From Microlunatus phosphovorus NM-1 (GTDB lineage Bacteria > Actinomycetota > Actinomycetes > Propionibacteriales > Propionibacteriaceae), in the NCBI RefSeq assembly GCF_000270245.1, contig NC_015635.1:2666001-2730000 (forward strand): a DNA stretch of 64,000 bases, in the 5' to 3' direction. A program made the position numbers and the translations under genes. The notes beneath the pieces are model-generated. The model saw nothing but the letters and a program-made list of their open reading frames with translations. It was not told where the DNA came from and searched no databases. Position 1 is the stretch's first letter, and each line of letters starts with the position of its first letter. Shown piece by piece: positions 1 to 7,116 of the stretch.

Positions 1-697
1 GGATGCCCATGATCAGTGCACCGAGATCGCCCTTCATGCCAACCGCCGTGAACAGCGCGTAGCCGGGCACCAGCGCCATCACGATGCCGAACAGCGACTG
101 CATCTCGCCGTGGCCGAATCGTCCCCAGATCTTCCGCAGCACCCGCGACAACGGCCAGAGCAGCACCAGGATCCCGGCCCACGGACTGGGCAGGTGGCCG
201 CTGGTCGCAGTGAGGAAGACCACCGCGACGATGTCCTGGATGACCAGGATGCCGATCGCGACGCGTCCGTAGAGCGAGTGCGTCTCACCCCGTTCCTCCA
301 GCACCTTGATCACGAACACGGTGCTGGAGAACGACAAAGCGAAAGCCAACAGCACGAACGTACGCAGATCCTGGCTGGCCAGCATCGGCATGCCGACCAG
401 TGCCGCCAGCCAGAGCAACGCGGTGCCGAGCACGACACTGAGCAGGAGGTGTAACGACGCGGTCAGCCAGACCTCGCGCCGGATCAGCGTGCGCAGATCG
501 AGTTTCAGGCCGATGCCGAACAGCAGAATGGTCACGCCGAGGTCGGCGATCACCTCGATCTCGGGGAGATGCTCGACGTGCATCCAGTTGAGCACGAAGC
601 CAGCTGCCAGGAAGCCGACCAGCGGTGGCAGCCGCACCACAACCGCGAGCAGTCCGAGCACGAGCGTCACGACGAGGTACGTTGCGATGACGGTCAC
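1..697 (-). CDS. cation:proton antiporter, CPA2/KefB type (3' end outside window)
   Basis: Integral membrane antiporter expected to exchange H+ for K+ or Na+ across the cytoplasmic membrane. The visible 232 codons are a run of hydrophobic helices. They include a short first helix after the GTG start, the loop LLFGIGLKLDLRTL typical of CPA2 exchangers (residues about 57-70), SFSSTVFVIKVLEERGE and the conserved GILVIQDIVAV segment with its membrane Asp. The gene reads off the left edge at GMKGDLGALIMGI, so the C-terminal helices and any TrkA-N domain cannot be judged. GTG at 697 was chosen because it opens directly into the first membrane segment. The leader upstream (698-870) is unusually structured; see the hairpin entry. 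Family assignment is secure, the transported ion is not. Confidence 0.85.
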   Translation of the reverse strand, partial: MTVIATYLVVTLVLGLLAVVVRLPPLVGFLAAGFVLNWMHVEHLPEIEVIADLGVTILLFGIGLKLDLRTLIRREVWLTASLHLLLSVVLGTALLWLAALVGMPMLASQDLRTFVLLAFALSFSSTVFVIKVLEERGETHSLYGRVAIGILVIQDIVAVVFLTATSGHLPSPWAGILVLLWPLSRVLRKIWGRFGHGEMQSLFGIVMALVPGYALFTAVGMKGDLGALIMGI

Positions 698-798
698 GGG
701 ACGAGACTGTCAGATGGTTCTTTACCGAGAGTAACGATCCCATCACCATCGTCACCCTGGTGAACGGGTAAGGACCTTCGTACGGGCAAACGACTTGT

Positions 799-855
799 CG
801 AGAAGGAGGTTGGGCACCGAATCCGGCACGGATCAGGTGCTGAACCTCCTTCTCG
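799..855. repeat. 57-bp imperfect palindrome in the antiporter leader / divergent intergenic region
   Basis: Arms CGAGAAGGAGGTT (799-811) and AACCTCCTTCTCG (843-855) are perfectly complementary. Pairing resumes inside (814-818 with 836-840) and again as ATCCG (821-825) with CGGAT (829-833), leaving a 3-nt loop. The whole block can therefore fold into one long hairpin. It lies between divergent genes, so it is not an ordinary terminator. It would sit in the 5' leader of the antiporter if that gene is transcribed from about 870. One arm contains an AAGGAGGT Shine-Dalgarno-like string buried in the stem. Confidence 0.6.
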
Positions 856-885
856 CGGGCCAGACCCAGCACCGCACCACTATTG

Positions 886-901
886 ACTTTCTTCAGAAAG
901 T
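886..901. promoter_or_regulatory. inverted repeat overlapping a -35-like element upstream of the MFS gene
   Basis: ACTTTCT (886-892), two bases, AGAAAGT (895-901) is a perfect 7-bp inverted repeat. It overlaps TTGACT at 883-888, a fair -35 element, and lies 30-45 bp before the MFS start at 931. A repressor bound here would block the promoter. The downstream HxlR-family gene is the obvious candidate, but this is inference. Confidence 0.45.
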
Positions 902-930
902 TAGCATCGTCGCTCCTGAAGGAGGCTGAG

Positions 931-2235
931 ATGGCGCGGGTGCACTATGCGTGGGTGGTGGCCGGTGCCGCGTTCGCGACGTTGGTCGCGGCAGCGGCGT
1001 TCCGGGCCGCGCCGGGGCCGCTGATGGTGCCGCTCCACGAGGATGCGGGCTGGTCGATCGTCACCATGTCCGCGGCGGTGAGCGTGAATCTGGTGCTGTA
1101 CGGGTTGACTGCACCATTCGCGGCCGCCCTGATGGAGCGATTCGGGTTGCGCCGGGTCGTGGCGGCCGGGTTGCTGCTGATCGCGGCCGGCGCAGGCTTG
1201 TCGGTGCTGGCGACCGCCGCCTGGCAGTTGGTGTTCACCTGGGGCGTGTTGATCGGTCTGGGCACCGGCTCGATGGCACTCGTCTTCGCTGCCACGATCG
1301 CGAACGCCTGGTTCGTGAAACGCCGTGGCTTGGTGATGGGCATCCTCACCGCGGGCGGCGCCGCTGGACAGCTGGTCTTCCTGCCTCTGGTTGCCTACCT
1401 GGCCGAAACCATCAGCTGGGTCGTGGCCTCACTGGTGATCACCGCCGCCGCCTTGGTCGCGATTCCGCTCGCGGTGGCTCTGTTGCGGGATCGGCCCGCC
1501 GACCTCGGTCTCGCCCCGTACGGCGGAGATCGGGTGATCCCTGCCGTGCCGGCTACCGGCAACGCTGCGGCGCTGGCGGTCGGCGCACTGGGGAGAGCGG
1601 TACGTACCAAGGCGTTCTGGGCGCTCGCCGGTGCGTTCGCGATCTGTGGTGCGACGACGAACGGCCTGATCGGCATCCACTTCATTCCCTCCGCCCATGA
1701 TCACGGCATGGCCACCACCACCGCCGCCGGGCTGTTGATGGTCGTCGGAGTCTTCGACATCGTCGGCACCGTCGCGTCAGGCTGGCTGACCGACCGGATC
1801 GATCCGCGGATCCTGCTGCTGGCCTACTACGCCTTCCGTGGTGTCGGGCTGCTGCTGTTGCCCTGGCTGCTGGCCGAAACCGTGCATCCGTCGATGGTGT
1901 TGTTCATCGTCGTCTACGGCCTGGACTGGGTGGCGACAGTGCCGCCGACCGCCGCGCTGTGCCGGCGGATCTTCGGCAGCGAGGGCACCATCGTGTTCGG
2001 CTGGGTATTCGCCTCCCACCAGCTCGGCGCCGCGGGAGCCGCGCTCGCTGCCGGGGTGGTGCGCGACACCTTCGGCAGTTATACGTACGCCTGGTTCGGG
2101 GGTGCTGCACTCTGCCTGATCGCGGCGCTGCTGTCGATCGCGTTGCGCCGGCTGCCCGAGCAGCCGCCCGACCCCGCCGACGTGGCCCGGGACAAGCAGT
2201 TGGCCGCGGAATCGGCTGCGGATCTGACTCCGTGA
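931..2235 (+). CDS. MFS transporter
   Basis: A 434-aa major facilitator with about 12 hydrophobic helices in two halves separated by a polar loop near residues 195-215 (RDRPADLGLAPYGGDR). The family signature between helices 2 and 3 is seen as MERFGLRRVVAAG, and GWLTDRIDPRILL is its repeat in the second half. Overall it resembles the OFA/monocarboxylate-like branch of 12-TM MFS proteins; the substrate is unknown. ATG at 931 was chosen over upstream in-frame TTG because of the strong GAAGGAGG ribosome site at 918-925; the TTG at 883 lies inside the probable promoter. It is followed after 54 bp by an HxlR regulator in the same orientation, suggesting a self-regulated efflux unit. Confidence 0.85.
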   Translation: MARVHYAWVVAGAAFATLVAAAAFRAAPGPLMVPLHEDAGWSIVTMSAAVSVNLVLYGLTAPFAAALMERFGLRRVVAAGLLLIAAGAGLSVLATAAWQLVFTWGVLIGLGTGSMALVFAATIANAWFVKRRGLVMGILTAGGAAGQLVFLPLVAYLAETISWVVASLVITAAALVAIPLAVALLRDRPADLGLAPYGGDRVIPAVPATGNAAALAVGALGRAVRTKAFWALAGAFAICGATTNGLIGIHFIPSAHDHGMATTTAAGLLMVVGVFDIVGTVASGWLTDRIDPRILLLAYYAFRGVGLLLLPWLLAETVHPSMVLFIVVYGLDWVATVPPTAALCRRIFGSEGTIVFGWVFASHQLGAAGAALAAGVVRDTFGSYTYAWFGGAALCLIAALLSIALRRLPEQPPDPADVARDKQLAAESAADLTP

Positions 2236-2289
2236 ACTGTGGCAGCCCAGCGCCCAGCGAGTCGGGCAAGGAGAGAGGGGAATGGGCAG

Positions 2290-2787
2290 ATGCCGCTGCG
2301 TTCGGACTGGTCCGCTGAGAACTGCCCGATAGCGCGCTCGTTGGAGATCCTGGGCGACCCCTGGACGATGCTCGTTCTCCGGCAGGCGCTGTCCGGCGTA
2401 CGACGTTTCGAGCAGTTCCGTGATCAGCTCGGCATCGCCGACAACGTGCTCAGCAAACGCCTCAACAACCTGGTCGATGCTGGGCTGTTGCGCCGTGTGC
2501 CCTACCAGGACAGCGGTCGCACCCGTCAGGAGTATGTCCTCACCGAGGCCGGGGCTGACACCTTCCCTGTCGTGATCGCCTTGGCCCAGTGGGGCGAACG
2601 GCATCGGCCGCACCCAGATCCCGGCGTGCGGATGGACATCATCCACCGATCGTGCGGTCAGCAGACGACGACCACCGACTATTGCAGCCACTGCGGCGAA
2701 CGACTCACCATCGACACCACCACCTGGCGTAAGTCCTGGCGAGAACCACAGGATCTCGAGCTCGTCGGCGCGGGGGCGGGGGAGTGA
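2290..2787 (+). CDS. HxlR-family transcriptional regulator with C-terminal zinc-ribbon-like motif
   Basis: A 165-aa winged-helix regulator. Residues about 10-100 form the HxlR domain: CPIARSLEILGDPWTMLVLR, then the FEQFRDQLGIADNVLSKRL recognition segment and the wing QEYVLTEAG. HxlR proteins often sense electrophiles or oxidants through an N-terminal Cys, present here in ENCPIARS. Unusually, the C-terminus carries a Cys from HRSCGQ and a CSHCG pair, a pattern that could bind zinc. ATG at 2290 has a purine-rich site (GGAGAGAGGGG) just upstream. It likely controls the preceding MFS gene, with which it is co-oriented. Confidence 0.85.
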   Translation: MPLRSDWSAENCPIARSLEILGDPWTMLVLRQALSGVRRFEQFRDQLGIADNVLSKRLNNLVDAGLLRRVPYQDSGRTRQEYVLTEAGADTFPVVIALAQWGERHRPHPDPGVRMDIIHRSCGQQTTTTDYCSHCGERLTIDTTTWRKSWREPQDLELVGAGAGE

Positions 2788-2847
2788 GGAATCAGGAGCT
2801 GATCAGGCGCCTAGGTTGGCCGGCGCGGGGCTGACCCCGATCGGTGC

Positions 2848-3912
2848 TCACTCCCCGTAGCGGCGTACGACTTTCCAGGTGGTGCCGGAGTTGATGTTCG
2901 GGTCGAGGTTCACGTCGTCGGTCTCGATCACCTCTCCGAGTTCGTTCTGCCAGGTCACAGCCGTGCTCGACGATACGTACCTGGTGTTGCCCTCGCGGCT
3001 GTTCGGGTCTTCCACCGCGGTCACCGCACCCAACTCGTGGCGCCAGGCCTCTTGCGCCGACACCCCGGCATGGCCGGTCGCAGCCGGCGGCGGCGCCATC
3101 ATGGCGTTGAAGGCCGCTTGCGCGTTGCCCGCCTGGGTGTGGCGCAGATCGGCGGCCGCCTGGCCCACCGCAGCGATACCTGCCTGCTCGGCCTGGAACG
3201 CCGCCCAACGCATGCTTGCCTGTTGCGCTGCGAACTGCGCCGCGTTCGTCTGGCCGACCTGATTGATCGCCGCGTTCCAGGCTGGGTTTGGCAGAGTGCC
3301 GTCCATGATCGCGTAGAGGGTGGCCCGCAACTCGTCATACCGCTGCATGGTCGCGCTGAGCACCATGACCAGCAGGCCGTGGTTGGTGATGGTCGAGAAC
3401 ACCGCCTGGTTGCTCACCGTGTAGTGGAAGCCGAGAATCTCCAGCCGCCGTGGTGTGCCCCTCGTTGGAGCGTCCGCCACGGCGTACAGTCCGGTGTAGC
3501 TCACGCCGGGCGTGATCGACTCCGGCCCCACGTGCAAGCGCTGCGCCCAGTCGGGCAACGGATAGATCTCGAACCGGGTCGGCTGTCCGGCCTCGGGCCC
3601 CAACAGCTGCGGCAGCACGGCACCGAGCAGGCGGTCGGGGGAGTCCGGCGGCAGATAGGTGCGGCCGTGCCCGTTCGGCTGACCTGGCGCGCCGCCCGGC
3701 CAAGTGAAGTCGAACCGTGGCCAGCCCTGCACCATCGCGACTTGATCGGGATCGGTCACCTGGAACCAGTGGTGTTCCGGCGACTCGTTGTGCTGCGGCA
3801 CCCACGTCACGTTGCCCTGCGCCGTCCAGCCCGGCGGATGCCTGAGACCGAGCACCGGCAACCCCAGCTGCGGATCGTGCAGCGCCCAGCTCGTCCAGTC
3901 CGACGTGTCCAT
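2848..3912 (-). CDS. hypothetical protein
   Basis: A 354-aa protein I do not recognise. It has no signal peptide and no membrane segment. The N-terminal half is rich in Trp, Pro and aromatic residues and looks like a beta-rich fold. Residues about 215-275 are a long Ala/Gln-rich stretch (QFAAQQASMRWAAFQAEQ) likely to be helical or coiled. The C-terminus is polar with short beta-like segments ending WKVVRRYGE. The start at MDTSDWTSW (3912) is preferred because AGAGGCCAGGGA lies immediately upstream; ten further codons are open before it. It is transcribed convergently with the HxlR gene, with a 60-bp gap. Confidence 0.6.
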   Translation of the reverse strand: MDTSDWTSWALHDPQLGLPVLGLRHPPGWTAQGNVTWVPQHNESPEHHWFQVTDPDQVAMVQGWPRFDFTWPGGAPGQPNGHGRTYLPPDSPDRLLGAVLPQLLGPEAGQPTRFEIYPLPDWAQRLHVGPESITPGVSYTGLYAVADAPTRGTPRRLEILGFHYTVSNQAVFSTITNHGLLVMVLSATMQRYDELRATLYAIMDGTLPNPAWNAAINQVGQTNAAQFAAQQASMRWAAFQAEQAGIAAVGQAAADLRHTQAGNAQAAFNAMMAPPPAATGHAGVSAQEAWRHELGAVTAVEDPNSREGNTRYVSSSTAVTWQNELGEVIETDDVNLDPNINSGTTWKVVRRYGE

Positions 3913-4107
3913 TCCCTGGCCTCTCTGGTCCGTGACACGCACGGTACGCCGTTTCGAGCAGCGGGGCGTGGCTTATTGCGTCCGGCGTCCCAGATAACCG
4001 ACTTCGGTCTTGCCATCCGGTGTCCTCATGGGCAGCCTGAGCGCTGCTGGGGCCAGGCACCTTCCGTCGATGGCGACGGACCGGGCGGCAGCAAGGAAGG
4101 ACCATCC

Positions 4108-5232
4108 ATGAGAAGGAAGCACGGAATCGGCCTGCTCGCCGCCGTGGCGGTGGCCGCGATAGCGACGTCCGTCGGTGGCCAGTTCGGTGCCCAGGCCGCC
4201 GAACCGGTCGCGGCCCAGGGCGGCTCTGACGCTGCGGCTGCCACACTGGGCGCCACCGCGGTCGCCAAGCATCACCCGCAGAAGCCGGCGAAGAAGCCGC
4301 TGGCAGGGCTGCGGATCCTGATGTCGAACGACGACTCCATGCAAGCCGCCCGCGCGAACGGCAAGGACGGTATCGGCCTCTACGACATGCGCAAGTCGCT
4401 GTGCGCGGCCGGGGCGGACGTCGTCGTGATCGCTCCCTGGGGATACATGAGCGGTGCGGGTGGCGCAGTCACCAACAGCGGCCAGTTCACTGCCGAGCAG
4501 CGCACCGCACTGCCCGCTGGGTATGAGGACGACTGCGCCTCGGCGCCCTCGGGTGGAGCCGTGTTCGGGTTGTGCCGAGACACGGGTTGTACGCCGGACT
4601 CGCTCAGCGCTACCCCGGCCGACACCGTCAAATTCGCCCTGCACGGTGGGTTGAAGGCGCTGGTCGGCTGGAAGAAGGCCCCCGATCTGGTGGTGACCGG
4701 CATCAACTCCGGCCCGAACGTGAGTGCGTCGATCAATGACTCCGGCACCGTCGGCTCGGCGATCGCCGGGATCGACAATGAAGTCCCGGCCATCGCCTTC
4801 TCGGGTCATGTCGAGCCGGTCTCGGACACGGTGACGCGCCCGACCTATGTCGCGGCCGCCGACTTCGGCGCTCGGCTGATCGCTCAACTGCGCGCCAAGC
4901 GGCTGCTCACCGACGCCTACGTGCTCAACGTCAACTACCCCGATGTCACCAACGGCCAACGGCCTGGCAAGCCGGTCTGGACGCGGGTTGGTCTGGGGAC
5001 TTTCGGCGTGCACGCCTATAGCCCGACGGCGTCAGGCTCGCGGACCTTCACCATCGGCTGGGCGGTCTGCCCCGCGGAGCACTGCATCGACGAGCCGCGC
5101 CGGGACGCCGACAGCACCGCCCTGTTCGCGGGCAAGATCACGCTCACCGCGCTCACCCGGGACCGCACCCTGCAGACCGGCGAGGACCACCGGCTGCGCG
5201 CGCTGGTCAAGAGCGGGCAGTTGATGCGCTGA
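4108..5232 (+). CDS. exported SurE-like 5'/3'-nucleotidase (acid phosphatase)
   Basis: A 374-aa phosphatase of the SurE family, here secreted. A Sec signal peptide (RRKHGIGLLAAVAVAAIA) is followed by an Ala-rich segment and a Lys-rich linker (HHPQKPAKKPLAG). The SurE fold then begins with LRILMSNDDS, whose Asp-Asp pair (residues 75-76) is the metal site. Further family motifs are VVVIAPWGYMSGAGG and VTGINSGPNVS with its conserved Asn, followed by SGTVGSAIAG. SurE hydrolyses nucleoside monophosphates and short phosphomonoesters; outside the cell it would scavenge phosphate. ATG at 4108 follows GGAAGG. The 52-bp repeat array begins 40 bp after the stop. Confidence 0.88.
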   Translation: MRRKHGIGLLAAVAVAAIATSVGGQFGAQAAEPVAAQGGSDAAAATLGATAVAKHHPQKPAKKPLAGLRILMSNDDSMQAARANGKDGIGLYDMRKSLCAAGADVVVIAPWGYMSGAGGAVTNSGQFTAEQRTALPAGYEDDCASAPSGGAVFGLCRDTGCTPDSLSATPADTVKFALHGGLKALVGWKKAPDLVVTGINSGPNVSASINDSGTVGSAIAGIDNEVPAIAFSGHVEPVSDTVTRPTYVAAADFGARLIAQLRAKRLLTDAYVLNVNYPDVTNGQRPGKPVWTRVGLGTFGVHAYSPTASGSRTFTIGWAVCPAEHCIDEPRRDADSTALFAGKITLTALTRDRTLQTGEDHRLRALVKSGQLMR

Positions 5233-5272
5233 CCTCACCCGGCTCCGCATCGGACGCGGGCCCCGTCGTGGG

Positions 5273-5880
5273 TCGTCTTTGGCCCGCGGGCGCAGGACGT
5301 ACCCCGCTGCTCCGCTCGAGTTGCGGTCGTCTTTGGCCCGCGGGCGCGAGACGTACGGGCCTGCTGGCTGATCTGCGGTCGTGTGTGGCCCGGGGGCGCG
5401 AACCGCACTCCGGGCACGCCTCCGTGCCGATCGTCTTTGGCCCGCGGGCGCAGGACGTACCGCTGCTCCGCTCGAGTTGCGGTCGTCTTTGGCCCGCGGG
5501 CGCGAGACGTACGGGCCTGCTGGCTGATCTGCGGTCGTGTGTGGCCCGGGGGCGCGAACCGCACTCCGGGCACGCCTCCGTGCCGATCGTCTTTGGCCCG
5601 CGGGCGCAGGACGTACCGCTGCTCCGCTCGAGTTGCGGTCGTCTTTGGCCCGCGGGCGCGAGACGTACGGGCCTGCTGGCTGATCTGCGGTCGTGTGTGG
5701 CCCGGGGGCGCGAACCGCACTCCGGGCACGCCTCCGTGCCGATGGTCTCTGGTCCGGGGCGCCAGACGTACGGGCCGTCCGGCTGATCACCGTCCATCTG
5801 TGGCATCCCAGGGGCGCCAGTCGTACTGCCGTTCCGCTCAGCTTCGGTTGTCTGTGGCCCGGCGGCGTCGAACGGACCCG
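5273..5880. repeat. 52-bp tandem repeat array with 156-bp higher-order units
   Basis: Units begin at 5273, 5327, 5379, 5431, 5483, 5535, 5587, 5639, 5691, 5743, about 5793 and about 5848. Each starts with a roughly 30-bp conserved core (TCGTCTTTGGCCCGCGG then GCGCAGGACGTAC or a variant) followed by about 22 variable bases. Three distinct units A, B and C repeat as ABC three times with almost no divergence between copies, so a 156-bp block was amplified recently. The first A unit has 2 extra bases. The last three units are more divergent. The core contains the palindrome GCCCGCGGGC. Open frames across it are by-products of the periodicity. Confidence 0.9.
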
Positions 5881-5944
5881 CGTGGAAGATGAGATCCCGG
5901 CATCCGGGCGACGACCGGATGGTTTACGCGGCGAAGCATCCCGA

Positions 5945-5987
5945 ACTCGCCACTCGGCAAGGGGGCTCCCGCCATTGAGTGGCGAGT
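5945..5987 (-). terminator. inverted repeat, possible terminator of the 6064-6972 gene
   Basis: CTCGCCACTC (5946-5955) and GAGTGGCGAG (5977-5986) form a perfect 10-bp stem (11 bp with the flanking A/T pair). The stop of the minus-strand membrane gene is about 77 bp upstream of it. There is no T-tract, as is usual in high-GC actinobacteria. Nothing else was seen between 5881 and 6063. Confidence 0.4.
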
Positions 5988-6063
5988 AGTGGTCGTTTCA
6001 GCGCGGTGAAGCTCGTACCTCCCATGCCAGTGTCGTCGGACAAGGCCCATGCATCAGTGCGGC

Positions 6064-6972
6064 TCATGCTTCGTAGTGCACGGTTCTCGGGGCGTGGCCG
6101 GTACCACCGCCTTTTCGCTCGCCCCACCGGATCAGCGCTAGCGCCCAGGCGAGGCTCAAGATCGTGGCCAAGGTGAACGCCATCCATACCGGCAACCGGT
6201 TGAGGGTGACGGCCAAGACGAAACAGAACAGCGCAAAACCGTCCAAGCCGGGCACGATCCCGCGAAGTAGCCCGATCACCCCGGTTCTGCCGTGCTGCGC
6301 CGCAGCGAAGGCGCAGACCACACTCAGCGCGATGGGGAACGGGGCCAGCACTCCTGACAGGTTCGGACCTGCCACCTCGGCCGACCAGGTGACCGTGAGC
6401 ACGAGGGCAGCTGTCGCCATAGCCCGCGCGGGCAGATCCCACCACGGCAGGCGGGTCGCGGTGAGAAGGTCATCTGGCTGCCGACGCAGCACGTATTGCA
6501 CACCGTGCAGCGCAAGAACCGCCACAAGCAGCGCCAGCCAGGCCGGCACCGTAACAGCTGCAAGGCCGAGGTCGGTGAGCAGCACCAGTGCCCAGGCGAT
6601 CATCATCGCCACCCACCACGGCACGCGATCCACCGTCATGATGAGCGCGAGCGCGAACACCGCCAGAGCGACGTTGGCGAGCGTCGACGCTGCAGCCGCT
6701 TGCGCAGCGAATGCCGGGCCATGCTCCAGGCAGATGATCAGCAGGATCGGTCCCGCAACGATCGGAATGGTGACGAGGATCCCGCCGAGCCGCGGACCCC
6801 ACCGGCGGGTAGCCAGCGAAGACAGGACGACCAATGTCGGAGCGAGCAGCAACTTCAACGCCAGAAGCACACTCGCAGTCTGACGGCTCGAGCACCGACG
6901 GCGTGCAGAGGCAGTTGTCTTGGTCGCCCACACAACGTTGGTTGGGGCGGGCTGGCGAGCCGACTGAGCCAT
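6064..6972 (-). CDS. polytopic membrane protein with internal duplication
   Basis: About 302 aa, almost entirely hydrophobic, with 8-10 predicted helices. The two halves look like repeats: GPRLGGILVTIPIVAGP followed by an EHG turn in the first half matches GPNLSGVLAPFPIALS followed by QHGRTG in the second. This suggests two copies of a four-to-five-helix unit. I do not recognise the family; the layout is reminiscent of small GlpM-like proteins fused head to tail. The start is uncertain: ATG at 6972 gives a polar Arg-rich N-terminus with no ribosome site, and GTG at 6870 opens directly into the first helix. The gene is divergent from the LuxR gene at 7117. Confidence 0.65.
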   Translation of the reverse strand: MAQSARQPAPTNVVWATKTTASARRRCSSRQTASVLLALKLLLAPTLVVLSSLATRRWGPRLGGILVTIPIVAGPILLIICLEHGPAFAAQAAAASTLANVALAVFALALIMTVDRVPWWVAMMIAWALVLLTDLGLAAVTVPAWLALLVAVLALHGVQYVLRRQPDDLLTATRLPWWDLPARAMATAALVLTVTWSAEVAGPNLSGVLAPFPIALSVVCAFAAAQHGRTGVIGLLRGIVPGLDGFALFCFVLAVTLNRLPVWMAFTLATILSLAWALALIRWGERKGGGTGHAPRTVHYEA

Positions 6973-7116
6973 TTGTTCGTGATGGGAATTTGACTCTCAA
7001 TCGGCAGGTCTCGGCGTGTCGCGTCTCAGCCGGAGTGCGACGGGAGGCTTTCCGGCAATCCGTCGCGCGTCGCCATGGTCGAGAATGGGCGTCGCCGTGG
7101 TCGAGAGTGGGGGAGC

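Noticed and set aside
883-930. Earlier TTG start for the MFS gene
   Set aside because: It lies on the -35-like element and operator, and the strong GGAGG site points to ATG at 931.
3037-4107. Extended N-terminus of the SurE-like gene
   Set aside because: The extension overlaps the minus-strand hypothetical gene and would bury a clear signal peptide that starts at 4108.
5207-5806. Long minus-strand repetitive proteins across the tandem array
   Set aside because: 156 is divisible by 3, so any stop-free frame stays open in every copy. Three frames are open at once and none has a start context or a plausible composition.
5273-5880. CRISPR array
   Set aside because: The 30-bp core plus 22-bp variable layout is superficially similar, but the cores vary, the variable parts themselves recur in order, and there are no cas genes nearby.
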